Assembly (NCBI RefSeq): GCF_003054175.1
Contig: NZ_QBKN01000021.1
Span: forward strand, 1-64,000
DNA: 64,000 nt
Direction: 5' to 3'
Source of the DNA: Allosediminivita pacifica
GTDB lineage: Bacteria > Pseudomonadota > Alphaproteobacteria > Rhodobacterales > Rhodobacteraceae
Shown: positions 56,883 to 64,000 of the stretch, piece after piece
Layout: every line of letters starts with the position of its first letter
Position numbering within the stretch: the stretch's first letter is position 1
Notes under the pieces: model-generated
Told to the model about the DNA's origin: nothing
The model's database searches: none
The model's input: the letters and a program-made list of their open reading frames with translations, nothing else
Translations under genes and position numbers: made by a program

Positions 56883-58067
56883 ATGTTCGCCGCTACCGCC
56901 CCCTTCCGCAAGGCAGCCGCCCGCGCCATGGCACTTCTTGCCATGGTCTGGCTCGCCGCCTGCGACGCGACCCTGCCCGCCGGGCTCGGAACTGGCCCGC
57001 TGGGCAACGACGGCCCCGGCATCCGCCCGGGTGAAACCGTCCAGGTCGCCCTGCTCGTGCCCCAGTCGGACCCGCAGGCCGGGCCCGTCGCCCAGTCGCT
57101 CGAGAACGCGGCACGCATGGCCCTGGCCGAAACCGGCGCCGACATCGAGCTGGTCGTCTACGACACAGCCGGCCAGCCCGCCCAGGCCGCCGCCCGCGCC
57201 CGCGAAGCGGTGGATGCCGGCGCCAAGATCGTCCTCGGCCCGCTACGCAGCGAGACCTCGAATGCCGTCGCCCGCGCCGTGCCCGAAGTCAATGTCCTGA
57301 GCTTCTCGAACACCACTTCGATCGCCGGCGGCAACCTCTTCGTGCTGGGCCGGACCTTCGACAACATCGCCCAGCGCCTCGTGGACTACGGTGTCTCGAA
57401 CGGCGTGCGCAACATCGCCGTACTGCACACCGCGGACGTGCCCGGCCAGGTCGGCCGCAACGCGATCCAGACCGCCGCCGTCCGCGGCGGCGCCCAAGTC
57501 GTCGCCTCCGAGGGTTACGAGCTCAACACCCAGAGCCTGACCGCCGCGCTCGACCGGATCGCTCCCGTCGTCGAAAGCGGCAACGCCGACGGGCTCTTCC
57601 TCACCGACGGCTGGGAAGCAGGCCTCGCGCAGGTCTTCCAGATGGCGCCCGAGAATGGCATCTCGCCTGACTCGGTGCAGTACATGGGCCTCACCCGCTG
57701 GGACGTGCGCCCTGACGGCTTCAACCTGCCCGGCATCGAGGGGGGCCTCTTCACCATGCCCTCGCGCAGCCAGCAGACCGCCTTCGAGAACCGCTACCGC
57801 GAGCGCTACGGCAGCGCGCCCGGGCCGCTCGCCGGCCTCGGCTACGACGGCATCAGCGCCGTGGCGACACTGCTGCAGGACCAGCGCCGTACCTCGCTCT
57901 CCGGCAGCGCCCTGACCCGCTCCGCCGGCTTCAACGGTACCGGCGGCCGCTTCCGCCTCATGGCGGACGGCACCAACCAGCGCGCGCTGGCCGTGGCGAC
58001 CATCCGCAACCGACAGGTGACCATCCTTGACCCTGCCCCAACCGGCTTCGGTGGCGCCGGCTTCTGA
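56883..58067 (+). CDS. LppC-type lipoprotein (penicillin-binding protein activator-like)
   Basis: A 394-residue lipoprotein with a signal ending in the lipobox LAAC (MALLAMVWLAACDATLP), then a periplasmic-binding type 1 fold (QVALLVPQSDPQAGPVAQSL, LVVYDTAGQPAQAAARA). It belongs to the LppC/LpoA group, where gammaproteobacterial LpoA activates PBP1A. Its alphaproteobacterial role is less studied. ATG 56883 is used as the start because the lipobox then falls at about residue 22. Its 3' end overlaps the glnD start by 41 bases. Confidence 0.88.
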   Translation: MFAATAPFRKAAARAMALLAMVWLAACDATLPAGLGTGPLGNDGPGIRPGETVQVALLVPQSDPQAGPVAQSLENAARMALAETGADIELVVYDTAGQPAQAAARAREAVDAGAKIVLGPLRSETSNAVARAVPEVNVLSFSNTTSIAGGNLFVLGRTFDNIAQRLVDYGVSNGVRNIAVLHTADVPGQVGRNAIQTAAVRGGAQVVASEGYELNTQSLTAALDRIAPVVESGNADGLFLTDGWEAGLAQVFQMAPENGISPDSVQYMGLTRWDVRPDGFNLPGIEGGLFTMPSRSQQTAFENRYRERYGSAPGPLAGLGYDGISAVATLLQDQRRTSLSGSALTRSAGFNGTGGRFRLMADGTNQRALAVATIRNRQVTILDPAPTGFGGAGF

Positions 58068-60831
58068 GCCGGCGGCCCCCGCCGCTCCGCCGGAGGACCT
58101 GATCCTCCCGGCGGAGCAGATCCTCGACATCACCGCCCTGCACGGGCGCATCGACGACGAAATCGACGGCCTGCGCGAGGAACACGCCGTGCGCAGTGCC
58201 GTCGTTGCCGCGTTGAAGGACGCCCGCAACAGCGGGCGCGAAACCATCGCGCAGGCGCTCTCCGAGCGCCCCTTCGACGCGCCCGGCGCCTGCCATGCCT
58301 ACTGCTGGCTCACCGACCGGATCGTGGAGACGGTCTTCGACGTGGCTCGCCACCGCCTGCATCCCAAGCCCAATCCCACCGAATCCGAACGCCTCGCGAT
58401 CTTCGCCGTGGGCGGCTACGGTCGGGGCGAGATGGCGCCGCATTCCGACGTCGACCTGTTGTTCCTGACGCCCTACAAGATTACCCCCTGGGCCGAGAGT
58501 GTCATCGAATCGATGCTCTACATCCTGTGGGACCTCAAGCTTAAGGTCGGCCATGCCTCGCGCACCGTGAAGGACTGCCTCCGCCTCGGCGCCAAGGACT
58601 TCACCATCCGCACAGCCATGCTCGAGAACCGCTTCCTCAGCGGCGACGGACGGCTGGCGGAGGAACTCGACACCGCCCTCTGGGACGAGCTTTTCAAGGG
58701 CTCCGAAAAGGCCTTCATCACCGCCAAGCTCGACGAACGCGACGCCCGCCACGAAAAGCAGGGCCAGCGCTACATGGTCGAACCCAACGTGAAAGAGGGC
58801 AAGGGCGGCCTGCGCGACCTGCAGTCCCTCTTCTGGATCACCAAGTACATCCACCACACCGACGACACCTCGGAGCTCGTCCGCCTCGGCATTTTCCGCC
58901 CCGAGGAATACGAGACCTTCGTGCAGGCCGAACGCTTCCTCTGGGCCGTTCGCTGTCACCTGCACCTGGCCGCCGGCCGCGCGGTGGAACAGCTCACCTT
59001 CGACATGCAGGTCGAGGTGGCCGAACGCATGGGCTACGCCGACAAGGGCGGGCGTCGCGCGGTCGAGTGGTTCATGCAGGACTACTTCCGCCACGCCACC
59101 GCCGTGGGTGACCTGACCCGCATCTTCCTCACCTCGCTCGAGGCGGAACACCGCAAGGACGCACCACTGCTGCTTCGGATGCTCAAGCGCGCGCCCAAGG
59201 TGAAGGACGGCTACGCCACCGTGAACAACCGGCTCGCGGTCGCGGACGAGGACTGCTTCCTGTCGGACCCGCTGAACCTGCTGCGCATCTTCGAAGAGGC
59301 GCTGCGCACCGGGCTGCTGATCCATTCCGACGCCATGCGTCTGGTCAAGGCCAACCTCTGGCGCATCGATGAGGACATGCGCCGCAACCCCGAGGCCCGC
59401 AAGCTCTTTCTCGACCTGCTGCTCAAGCATGGCAATCCCGAACGCGCCCTGCGGCGGATGAACGAACTCGGCGTGCTCTCGGCCTTCATCCCCGAATTCG
59501 CGCCGATCGTAGCGATGATGCAGTTCAACATGTACCACCACTACACGGTGGACGAGCACACCATTCAGTGCCTCTGGCACCTGTCCGAGATCGAGAACGG
59601 CCACCTGGTCGAGGAACTGCCCGTCGCCTCCACGATCCTCAAGGAGGGCGTGAACCGCAAGGTGCTCTACGTCGCCATGCTGCTGCACGACATCGGCAAG
59701 GGCCGGGACGAGGATCACTCCATCGTCGGCGCGCGCATCGCCCGCAAGGTCTGCCCGCGTCTGGGCCTCAACAAGACCGAATGCGCCACCGTGGAATGGC
59801 TCGTGCGCTACCACCTGCTTATGTCCGACATGGCCCAGAAGCGCGACATCGCCGACCCGCGCACCGTGCGCGACTTCGCCAAGGCGGTGCAAACCCGCGA
59901 ACGGCTCGACCTGCTCTGCGTGCTCACCGTCTGCGACATCCGCGGCGTGGGTCCCGGCGTCTGGAACAACTGGAAGGCCGCGCTGCTGCGCGCGCTCTAC
60001 CGGCAGACCCGCCGCGGGCTCGAGGAAGGGCTCGAGGCGCTCAACCGCGAACGCCGCGGCACCGAGGCCAAGCTCGCCCTGCGCGAACGCCTCTCGGACT
60101 GGGATGGCAAGACCGTCCGCACCGAGACCCAGCGCCACTACGAACCCTACTGGCAGGGGCTGCACGTCACCGCGCATGTCGTCTTCGCGCACCTTCTGCG
60201 CGACATCGAACCCGACGAGATCAAGATCGACATCCACCCCGACGAGGACCGCGATGCCACCCGCGCCTGCTTCGTCCTGCAGGATCACCCGGGCATCTTC
60301 TCGCGGCTCGCGGGCGCCCTGGCGCTGGCCGGGGCCAACGTCGTCGATGCGCGCACCTTCACCACCAAGGACGGCTACGCCACCGCCGCCTTCTGGCTGC
60401 AGGATTCCGACGGCTCGCCCTACGACAGCGCCCGCATCCCGCGCCTGCGCGAAACCATCCGCAAGACCCTGCTGGGCGAGGTGGTGGCCGCCGAGGCCAT
60501 CGCGCCGAAGGAAAAGCTCAAGAAGCGTGAACGCGCCTTCCGCGTACCGACCTCGATCACCTTCGACAACGAGGGGTCCGAGATCTTCACGATCATCGAG
60601 GTCGATACCCGCGACCGTCCGGGCCTGCTCTACGACCTGACGCGCACGCTGGCGGGCCTGAACATCTCTATCTCGCTCGCGGTGGTGGCCACCTATGGCG
60701 AAAAGGCGGTCGACACCTTCTACGTGAAGGACATGTTCGGCCTGAAGCTCCACTCCGAGGTCAAGCGCCAGCTCGTGGAGCGCAAGCTGCGCCAGGCCGT
60801 CGACGAGGGCAGCGAACGCGCCCGCGCATAG
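58027..60831 (+). CDS. glnD: Bifunctional uridylyltransferase/uridylyl-removing enzyme GlnD
   Basis: A protein of up to 934 residues that senses glutamine and modifies PII proteins. Domain order: a nucleotidyltransferase with GGYGRGEMAPHSDVDLLFL near residue 128, a helical linker, an HD domain (AMLLHDIGKGRDEDHSIVGA) for deuridylylation, and two ACT domains at the C-terminus (for example DHPGIFSRLAGALALAGANV and TRDRPGLLYDLTRTLAGLN) for glutamine sensing. No ATG lies near the start; TTG 58027 is within the lppC-type gene, GTG 58051 is an alternative. The overlap suggests translational coupling. Confidence 0.95.
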   Translation: MTLPQPASVAPASEPAAPAAPPEDLILPAEQILDITALHGRIDDEIDGLREEHAVRSAVVAALKDARNSGRETIAQALSERPFDAPGACHAYCWLTDRIVETVFDVARHRLHPKPNPTESERLAIFAVGGYGRGEMAPHSDVDLLFLTPYKITPWAESVIESMLYILWDLKLKVGHASRTVKDCLRLGAKDFTIRTAMLENRFLSGDGRLAEELDTALWDELFKGSEKAFITAKLDERDARHEKQGQRYMVEPNVKEGKGGLRDLQSLFWITKYIHHTDDTSELVRLGIFRPEEYETFVQAERFLWAVRCHLHLAAGRAVEQLTFDMQVEVAERMGYADKGGRRAVEWFMQDYFRHATAVGDLTRIFLTSLEAEHRKDAPLLLRMLKRAPKVKDGYATVNNRLAVADEDCFLSDPLNLLRIFEEALRTGLLIHSDAMRLVKANLWRIDEDMRRNPEARKLFLDLLLKHGNPERALRRMNELGVLSAFIPEFAPIVAMMQFNMYHHYTVDEHTIQCLWHLSEIENGHLVEELPVASTILKEGVNRKVLYVAMLLHDIGKGRDEDHSIVGARIARKVCPRLGLNKTECATVEWLVRYHLLMSDMAQKRDIADPRTVRDFAKAVQTRERLDLLCVLTVCDIRGVGPGVWNNWKAALLRALYRQTRRGLEEGLEALNRERRGTEAKLALRERLSDWDGKTVRTETQRHYEPYWQGLHVTAHVVFAHLLRDIEPDEIKIDIHPDEDRDATRACFVLQDHPGIFSRLAGALALAGANVVDARTFTTKDGYATAAFWLQDSDGSPYDSARIPRLRETIRKTLLGEVVAAEAIAPKEKLKKRERAFRVPTSITFDNEGSEIFTIIEVDTRDRPGLLYDLTRTLAGLNISISLAVVATYGEKAVDTFYVKDMFGLKLHSEVKRQLVERKLRQAVDEGSERARA

Positions 60832-60856
60832 GCAGTGCTCCAAGCGGGATCGAGGC

Positions 60857-61288
60857 CTATGCCCCGGTCCCGCTGCGATCGGACTTGGCAAACTGGATCA
60901 GGTCCCAGCGGTTTCCCCATGGGTCGCTCCAGACCACCACACGCCCGTAGGGCTCGTCGCGCGGCTCAGTCTCGAAATGCACGCCCCGCTGTTTCATGCG
61001 GGCGAAATCCGCCTCGAAATCCTCGGTCTCCAGAAACAGCCAGACGCGGCCGCCCCCCTGCGCGCCGATGGCCGCCCGCTGTCGGCCCCCCACCGCGCGC
61101 GCAAGCAGGATCTCGCTTTCGCCGTCCGGCGGCGCGATGCGCACCCAGCGCTTTCCTCCGCCAAGATCCGTGTCCTCGCGACACTCGAAACCGATGCCCA
61201 GGAAAAACGCCAGCGCCTCGTCGTAGTCCGGGACCAGCAGGGAAAAGAGGGCAAGGCGGCGCGGCACGGCGACATCCGGGAAAGTCAT
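60857..61288 (-). CDS. VOC/glyoxalase-family protein
   Basis: A 143-residue protein with two VOC beta-alpha-beta-beta-beta modules: FSLLVPDYDEALAFFLGIGF followed by the GRVWLFLETEDFEADFARM module and PYGRVVVWSDPWGNRWDLIQ. The Glu/His ligand positions cannot be fully assigned, so the reaction (glyoxalase, antibiotic resistance, dioxygenase-like) is not known. Start ATG 61288, divergent from murJ. Convergent with glnD. Confidence 0.88.
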   Translation of the reverse strand: MTFPDVAVPRRLALFSLLVPDYDEALAFFLGIGFECREDTDLGGGKRWVRIAPPDGESEILLARAVGGRQRAAIGAQGGGRVWLFLETEDFEADFARMKQRGVHFETEPRDEPYGRVVVWSDPWGNRWDLIQFAKSDRSGTGA

Positions 61289-61442
61289 GGATCGGAGCCC
61301 AAAGCTACCACGCCACGCCCTTGTCGCAAACGGCGGCGGCCGGTCCGTTCTGCGCCAACCGCGCACTTCACGCGCCCCCTTCCTCACCTTCCCGCGATCC
61401 TCTACTCCTGCGCCGAAACGCAGCGCCAGGAGCCCGCATCTC

Positions 61443-62990
61443 ATGAAACCCATCCGCCTGATCTCGGGCATCATGACCGTCGGGTTCTGGACGCTGGCCT
61501 CGCGCGTGCTTGGGCTGGTGCGCGACGTGGTCATCGCCGCCCTCGTGGGGCCCGGCCCGCTGATGGACGCCTTCGTCGCGGCCTTTCGCCTGCCCAACAT
61601 GTTCCGCCGCTTCTTCGCCGAGGGCGCCTTCAACGCGGCCTTTGTCCCGATGTTCTCCAAGAAGTTCGAGGCCGAGGACGACCCCATGGGCTTTGCCCGC
61701 GATGCCATGGGCGGGCTGCTGTTTGTGCTGCTGATCCTCAGCGCGCTGGCGCTGATCTTCATGCCCGCGCTGGTCTGGGCCACGGCAGGCGGTTTCATCG
61801 GCGACGAACGTTTTGATCTGACCGTGGCCTTCGGGCGCATCGCCTTCCCCTACATCCTCTTCATCTCGCTCGCCGCACTCCTCTCGGGCGCGCTGAACGC
61901 CGTGGGCCACTTCGCCGCTGCGGCTGCCGCGCCCGTGCTGTTGAACGTGATCGTGGTAACCGCCATGGCTCTCGGCACCACCTTCGGCGCGCCGGTCATC
62001 ACCTGGCTGATCTGGGCGATCCCCGTGGCCGGCGTGGCGCAGCTTGCGCTTGTCTGGGTGGCCGCCGGTCGCGCCGGGCTGAACATCCGCCCCGGCCGCC
62101 CGCGCCTCACCCCCGACATGCGCCGCCTCGTGGCGGTCGCCGTGCCGGCCGCGCTGGCGGGGGGCGTCATGCAGGTCAACCTGCTCGTGGGCCAGCAGGT
62201 CGCCAGCCACTTCGACAAGGCGGTGGGCTGGCTCTACGCCGCGGACCGGCTCTACCAGCTCCCCCTGGGCGTCGTGGGCATCGCCGTCGGCATCGTGCTG
62301 CTTCCGGACCTGTCGCGCAGGCTCAAGGCCGGCGACACCGCGGGCGGCCGCCACGCCTTTTCCCGCGCGGGCGAGATCAGCCTCGCCCTCACCATCCCTT
62401 CGGCGGTCGCGCTCATGGTGATCCCGCTGCCGCTGGTCTCGGTGCTCTTCCAGCGCGGCGCCACCGGCGCCTCGGATGCCTCGGCCATCGCGCTCGCCGT
62501 CGCGATCTACGGCCTCGGCCTGCCCGCCTTCGTGCTCCAGAAGGTGCTGCAGCCGCTCTTCTTCGCGCGCGAGGACACCCGCAGCCCCTTCCGCTACGCG
62601 GTCTGGTCCATGGTGGTGAACGCCGCCATCGCAATCGGCCTTGCCCCCGTCATCGGCTGGATCGCACCCGCCATCGCCACCACCGCAGCCGGCTGGATCA
62701 TGGTGCTGCTGCTCGCCCGCGGGGGCCGGGCCATGGGCGAGGTCGCCCGCTTCGACGACCGTTTCCGCGCGCGCATCGGGCGCATCTGCGCCGCTTCGGT
62801 TGTCATGGGACTGGCGCTTTGGGGCCTCGAACTCCTGCTCGCGCCCTGGCTTTCCGCCGACTACTGGCGCTACCTTGCCCTCCTTGTCCTGATCTTGGCC
62901 GGCATGGCCATCTACGGCCTCGCCGGCCAAGTCCTCGGTGCCTTTAAAATATCCGAATTCCGTGGAGCCTTCCGTCGATCCGCGCGTTAG
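61443..62990 (+). CDS. murJ: Lipid II flippase MurJ (MviN)
   Basis: A 515-residue membrane protein of the MurJ/MviN family with about 14 transmembrane helices. N-terminal landmarks are SRVLGLVRDVVIAALVGPGP, DAFVAAFRLPNMFRRFFAEG and AFNAAFVPMF; the central charged helix contact region includes MRRLVAVAVPAALAGGVMQV. It moves lipid II across the inner membrane for peptidoglycan synthesis. ATG 61443 is used because the conserved N-terminus (MKPIRLISGIMTVGFWTLA) begins there. Confidence 0.96.
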   Translation: MKPIRLISGIMTVGFWTLASRVLGLVRDVVIAALVGPGPLMDAFVAAFRLPNMFRRFFAEGAFNAAFVPMFSKKFEAEDDPMGFARDAMGGLLFVLLILSALALIFMPALVWATAGGFIGDERFDLTVAFGRIAFPYILFISLAALLSGALNAVGHFAAAAAAPVLLNVIVVTAMALGTTFGAPVITWLIWAIPVAGVAQLALVWVAAGRAGLNIRPGRPRLTPDMRRLVAVAVPAALAGGVMQVNLLVGQQVASHFDKAVGWLYAADRLYQLPLGVVGIAVGIVLLPDLSRRLKAGDTAGGRHAFSRAGEISLALTIPSAVALMVIPLPLVSVLFQRGATGASDASAIALAVAIYGLGLPAFVLQKVLQPLFFAREDTRSPFRYAVWSMVVNAAIAIGLAPVIGWIAPAIATTAAGWIMVLLLARGGRAMGEVARFDDRFRARIGRICAASVVMGLALWGLELLLAPWLSADYWRYLALLVLILAGMAIYGLAGQVLGAFKISEFRGAFRRSAR

Positions 62991-63013
62991 ATAAAAGACA
63001 TGGAGCGCGCATA

Positions 63014-64000
63014 TTGACCCTCACACCGCTGATCACCGCCGAAGAGGGGTTCCCCGCCCTCGAGCGTCTTGCAGCCTCGGCCACGACCGAGCTGCTGCTG
63101 GCCTTCCGGGTCATCGACCCGGATACCAAGCTGCGCGCCCCGGAACTTCGCGAGCAGGGGCTCGACGACTGGTCGGATCTCATCGCGATGTTGGGCGAAC
63201 GCGGGGTGAGGCTGCGCCTGCTCATTTCCGACTTCGACCCGCTCTTCACCGGCGACCTGCACCGCCAGGCATGGGCCTCTGCCACCCGCTTTGCTGAAAA
63301 GACCCCCGGCGACGTTCAGGTGCTCTGCGCGCCCCACGGCCAGAAGGCCGGCAAGCTCTGGCACCTCGCCATGGCTCCGCGCCTCATGCGCGCGCTGAAA
63401 CGGCTCCGACAAGAAGATCGCTCCAAGCTGACCCCCGTGCAGGAGGAAGCGATCAACAGCAAACCGGTGCTGCGCCCCGTCACCCTGCACCACAAGTTCA
63501 TCATCGCCGACCGCACCGCCTGCGTCGTCGGCGGGCTCGACATCAACGAACGCCGCTACGACACCAACGAACACGACCAGTCGCCCGAGGAAACATGGCA
63601 CGACGTGGCCACGCAGGTGGACGATCCCGGCTATTCCGAAGCCCTCACCGGTCACTTCGCCACCTGCTGGAACGCCGCCATCACCTGCGGCGCCGCCTCG
63701 CTCGCCAACCGGGCCGACACCTGGGGCGAGGACATGCCGGTGCGCAAGCGGTCGGGCAACCTGCGCCTGCTGCAGACCTACGCCACGCCCTGCAGCGGGG
63801 CAGCCCGGCTGGGCCCCATGCCGCGCGCCTCGGACCACGCCGAGGAACTGCCCCGCCTCTTCAGCGAGGCACAGCGCTACATCTACATCGAGACGCAGTT
63901 CCTGCGCCACGCACCCCTCGCAGATACACTGTGCGAACTCGGTCGTGCCCGCCCAGATCTGCAGCTCATGATCCTGCTGCCCATGGCCCCCGAGCGGGTG
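63014..64000 (+). CDS. Phospholipase D-like protein (3' end outside window)
   Basis: A frame of 329 codons that runs off the window edge. The first half contains one HKD motif (HHKFIIADRTACVVGGLDIN) preceded by a PLD-like fold starting LTPLITAEEGFPALERLAAS. A second HKD is expected beyond the edge; the sequence here ends with LMILLPMAPERV. Such proteins cleave phosphodiesters in lipids or nucleic acids. No ATG fits; TTG 63014 has GGAG at 63002-63005, and an upstream ATG at 63000 is in another frame and stops after five codons. Same strand as murJ, 23 bases after its stop. Confidence 0.8.
   Translation, partial: MTLTPLITAEEGFPALERLAASATTELLLAFRVIDPDTKLRAPELREQGLDDWSDLIAMLGERGVRLRLLISDFDPLFTGDLHRQAWASATRFAEKTPGDVQVLCAPHGQKAGKLWHLAMAPRLMRALKRLRQEDRSKLTPVQEEAINSKPVLRPVTLHHKFIIADRTACVVGGLDINERRYDTNEHDQSPEETWHDVATQVDDPGYSEALTGHFATCWNAAITCGAASLANRADTWGEDMPVRKRSGNLRLLQTYATPCSGAARLGPMPRASDHAEELPRLFSEAQRYIYIETQFLRHAPLADTLCELGRARPDLQLMILLPMAPERV

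Noticed and set aside
57958-60891. 977-codon open frame opposite glnD and the end of the lppC-type gene
   Set aside because: Antisense shadow of GlnD; composition is Val/Gly/Ala/His-rich with no domain, as usual for such frames.

Overview
The window is a GC-rich, gene-dense stretch of an alphaproteobacterial chromosome, most likely a marine Rhodobacteraceae (Roseobacter-group) bacterium. The evidence is the gene repertoire and order: petABC (fbc operon), a CcrM-type GANTC methyltransferase, an rpoH2-type sigma-32 factor, a stand-alone NDUFS4-like complex I accessory protein, gshB-yraN-rsmI divergent from an LppC-type lipoprotein, glnD next to murJ, and many short roseobacter-type hypothetical genes. 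Gene starts often overlap the previous stop (ATGA), which indicates operons. I saw no rRNA, tRNA, CRISPR array or prophage. The species cannot be named from this window.

Region 1-11 kb is accessory. It opens with the edge of an IS3-family insertion sequence. Then come a LysR regulator divergent from a SnoaL/NTF2-like + SDR pair, and a second LysR gene convergent with a five-gene minus-strand operon: family 5 binding protein, two Dpp/Opp-type permeases, a double ATPase and an adenylosuccinate/fumarase-superfamily lyase. This looks like uptake plus cleavage of a small peptide-like or succinylated compound. About 0.76 kb with no convincing gene follows.

Region 11-25 kb holds the NDUFS4-like protein, uvrB, and a REP-associated tyrosine transposase (RAYT) flanked by two oppositely oriented REP palindromes, one of them on the uvrB stop codon. 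It continues with a cold-shock protein, small envelope proteins, a hemerythrin-like protein, a winged-helix regulator with a degenerate receiver, DUF484-xerC, a GST, an outer-membrane barrel and petABC. Region 25-34 kb has thiBPQ behind a TPP riboswitch, aroC, a chemoreceptor, a DMT transporter, a YbjN-like protein and ccrM with three GANTC sites just upstream.

Region 34-43 kb has rnhB, a polymer-forming membrane protein, and a plus-strand run that looks copper/redox related (glutaredoxin-MauE fusion, small Cys/His exported protein, cupredoxin, DUF411 protein). It ends with groES-groEL under a consensus sigma-70 promoter and a CIRCE operator. Region 43-51 kb has a GumN-like protein, three GC-rich palindromic repeats, a minus-strand operon coaBC-dut-moeB-M3 peptidase, a SprA-like putative metalloprotease, and rpoH-chaN preceded by a candidate RpoE-type promoter. 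Region 51-64 kb has a GST fused to a four-Cys C-terminal module, comM, an alpha/beta hydrolase, gshB, yraN, rsmI, an lppC-type lipoprotein gene overlapping glnD, a VOC protein, murJ and a phospholipase D-like gene cut by the window end.

Most of the window is housekeeping. The points most worth a second look are the REP/RAYT module at uvrB, the GANTC cluster before ccrM, the copper/redox run, the lyase-peptide transporter operon, the GST with its Cys-rich tail, and the putative RpoE promoter of rpoH.
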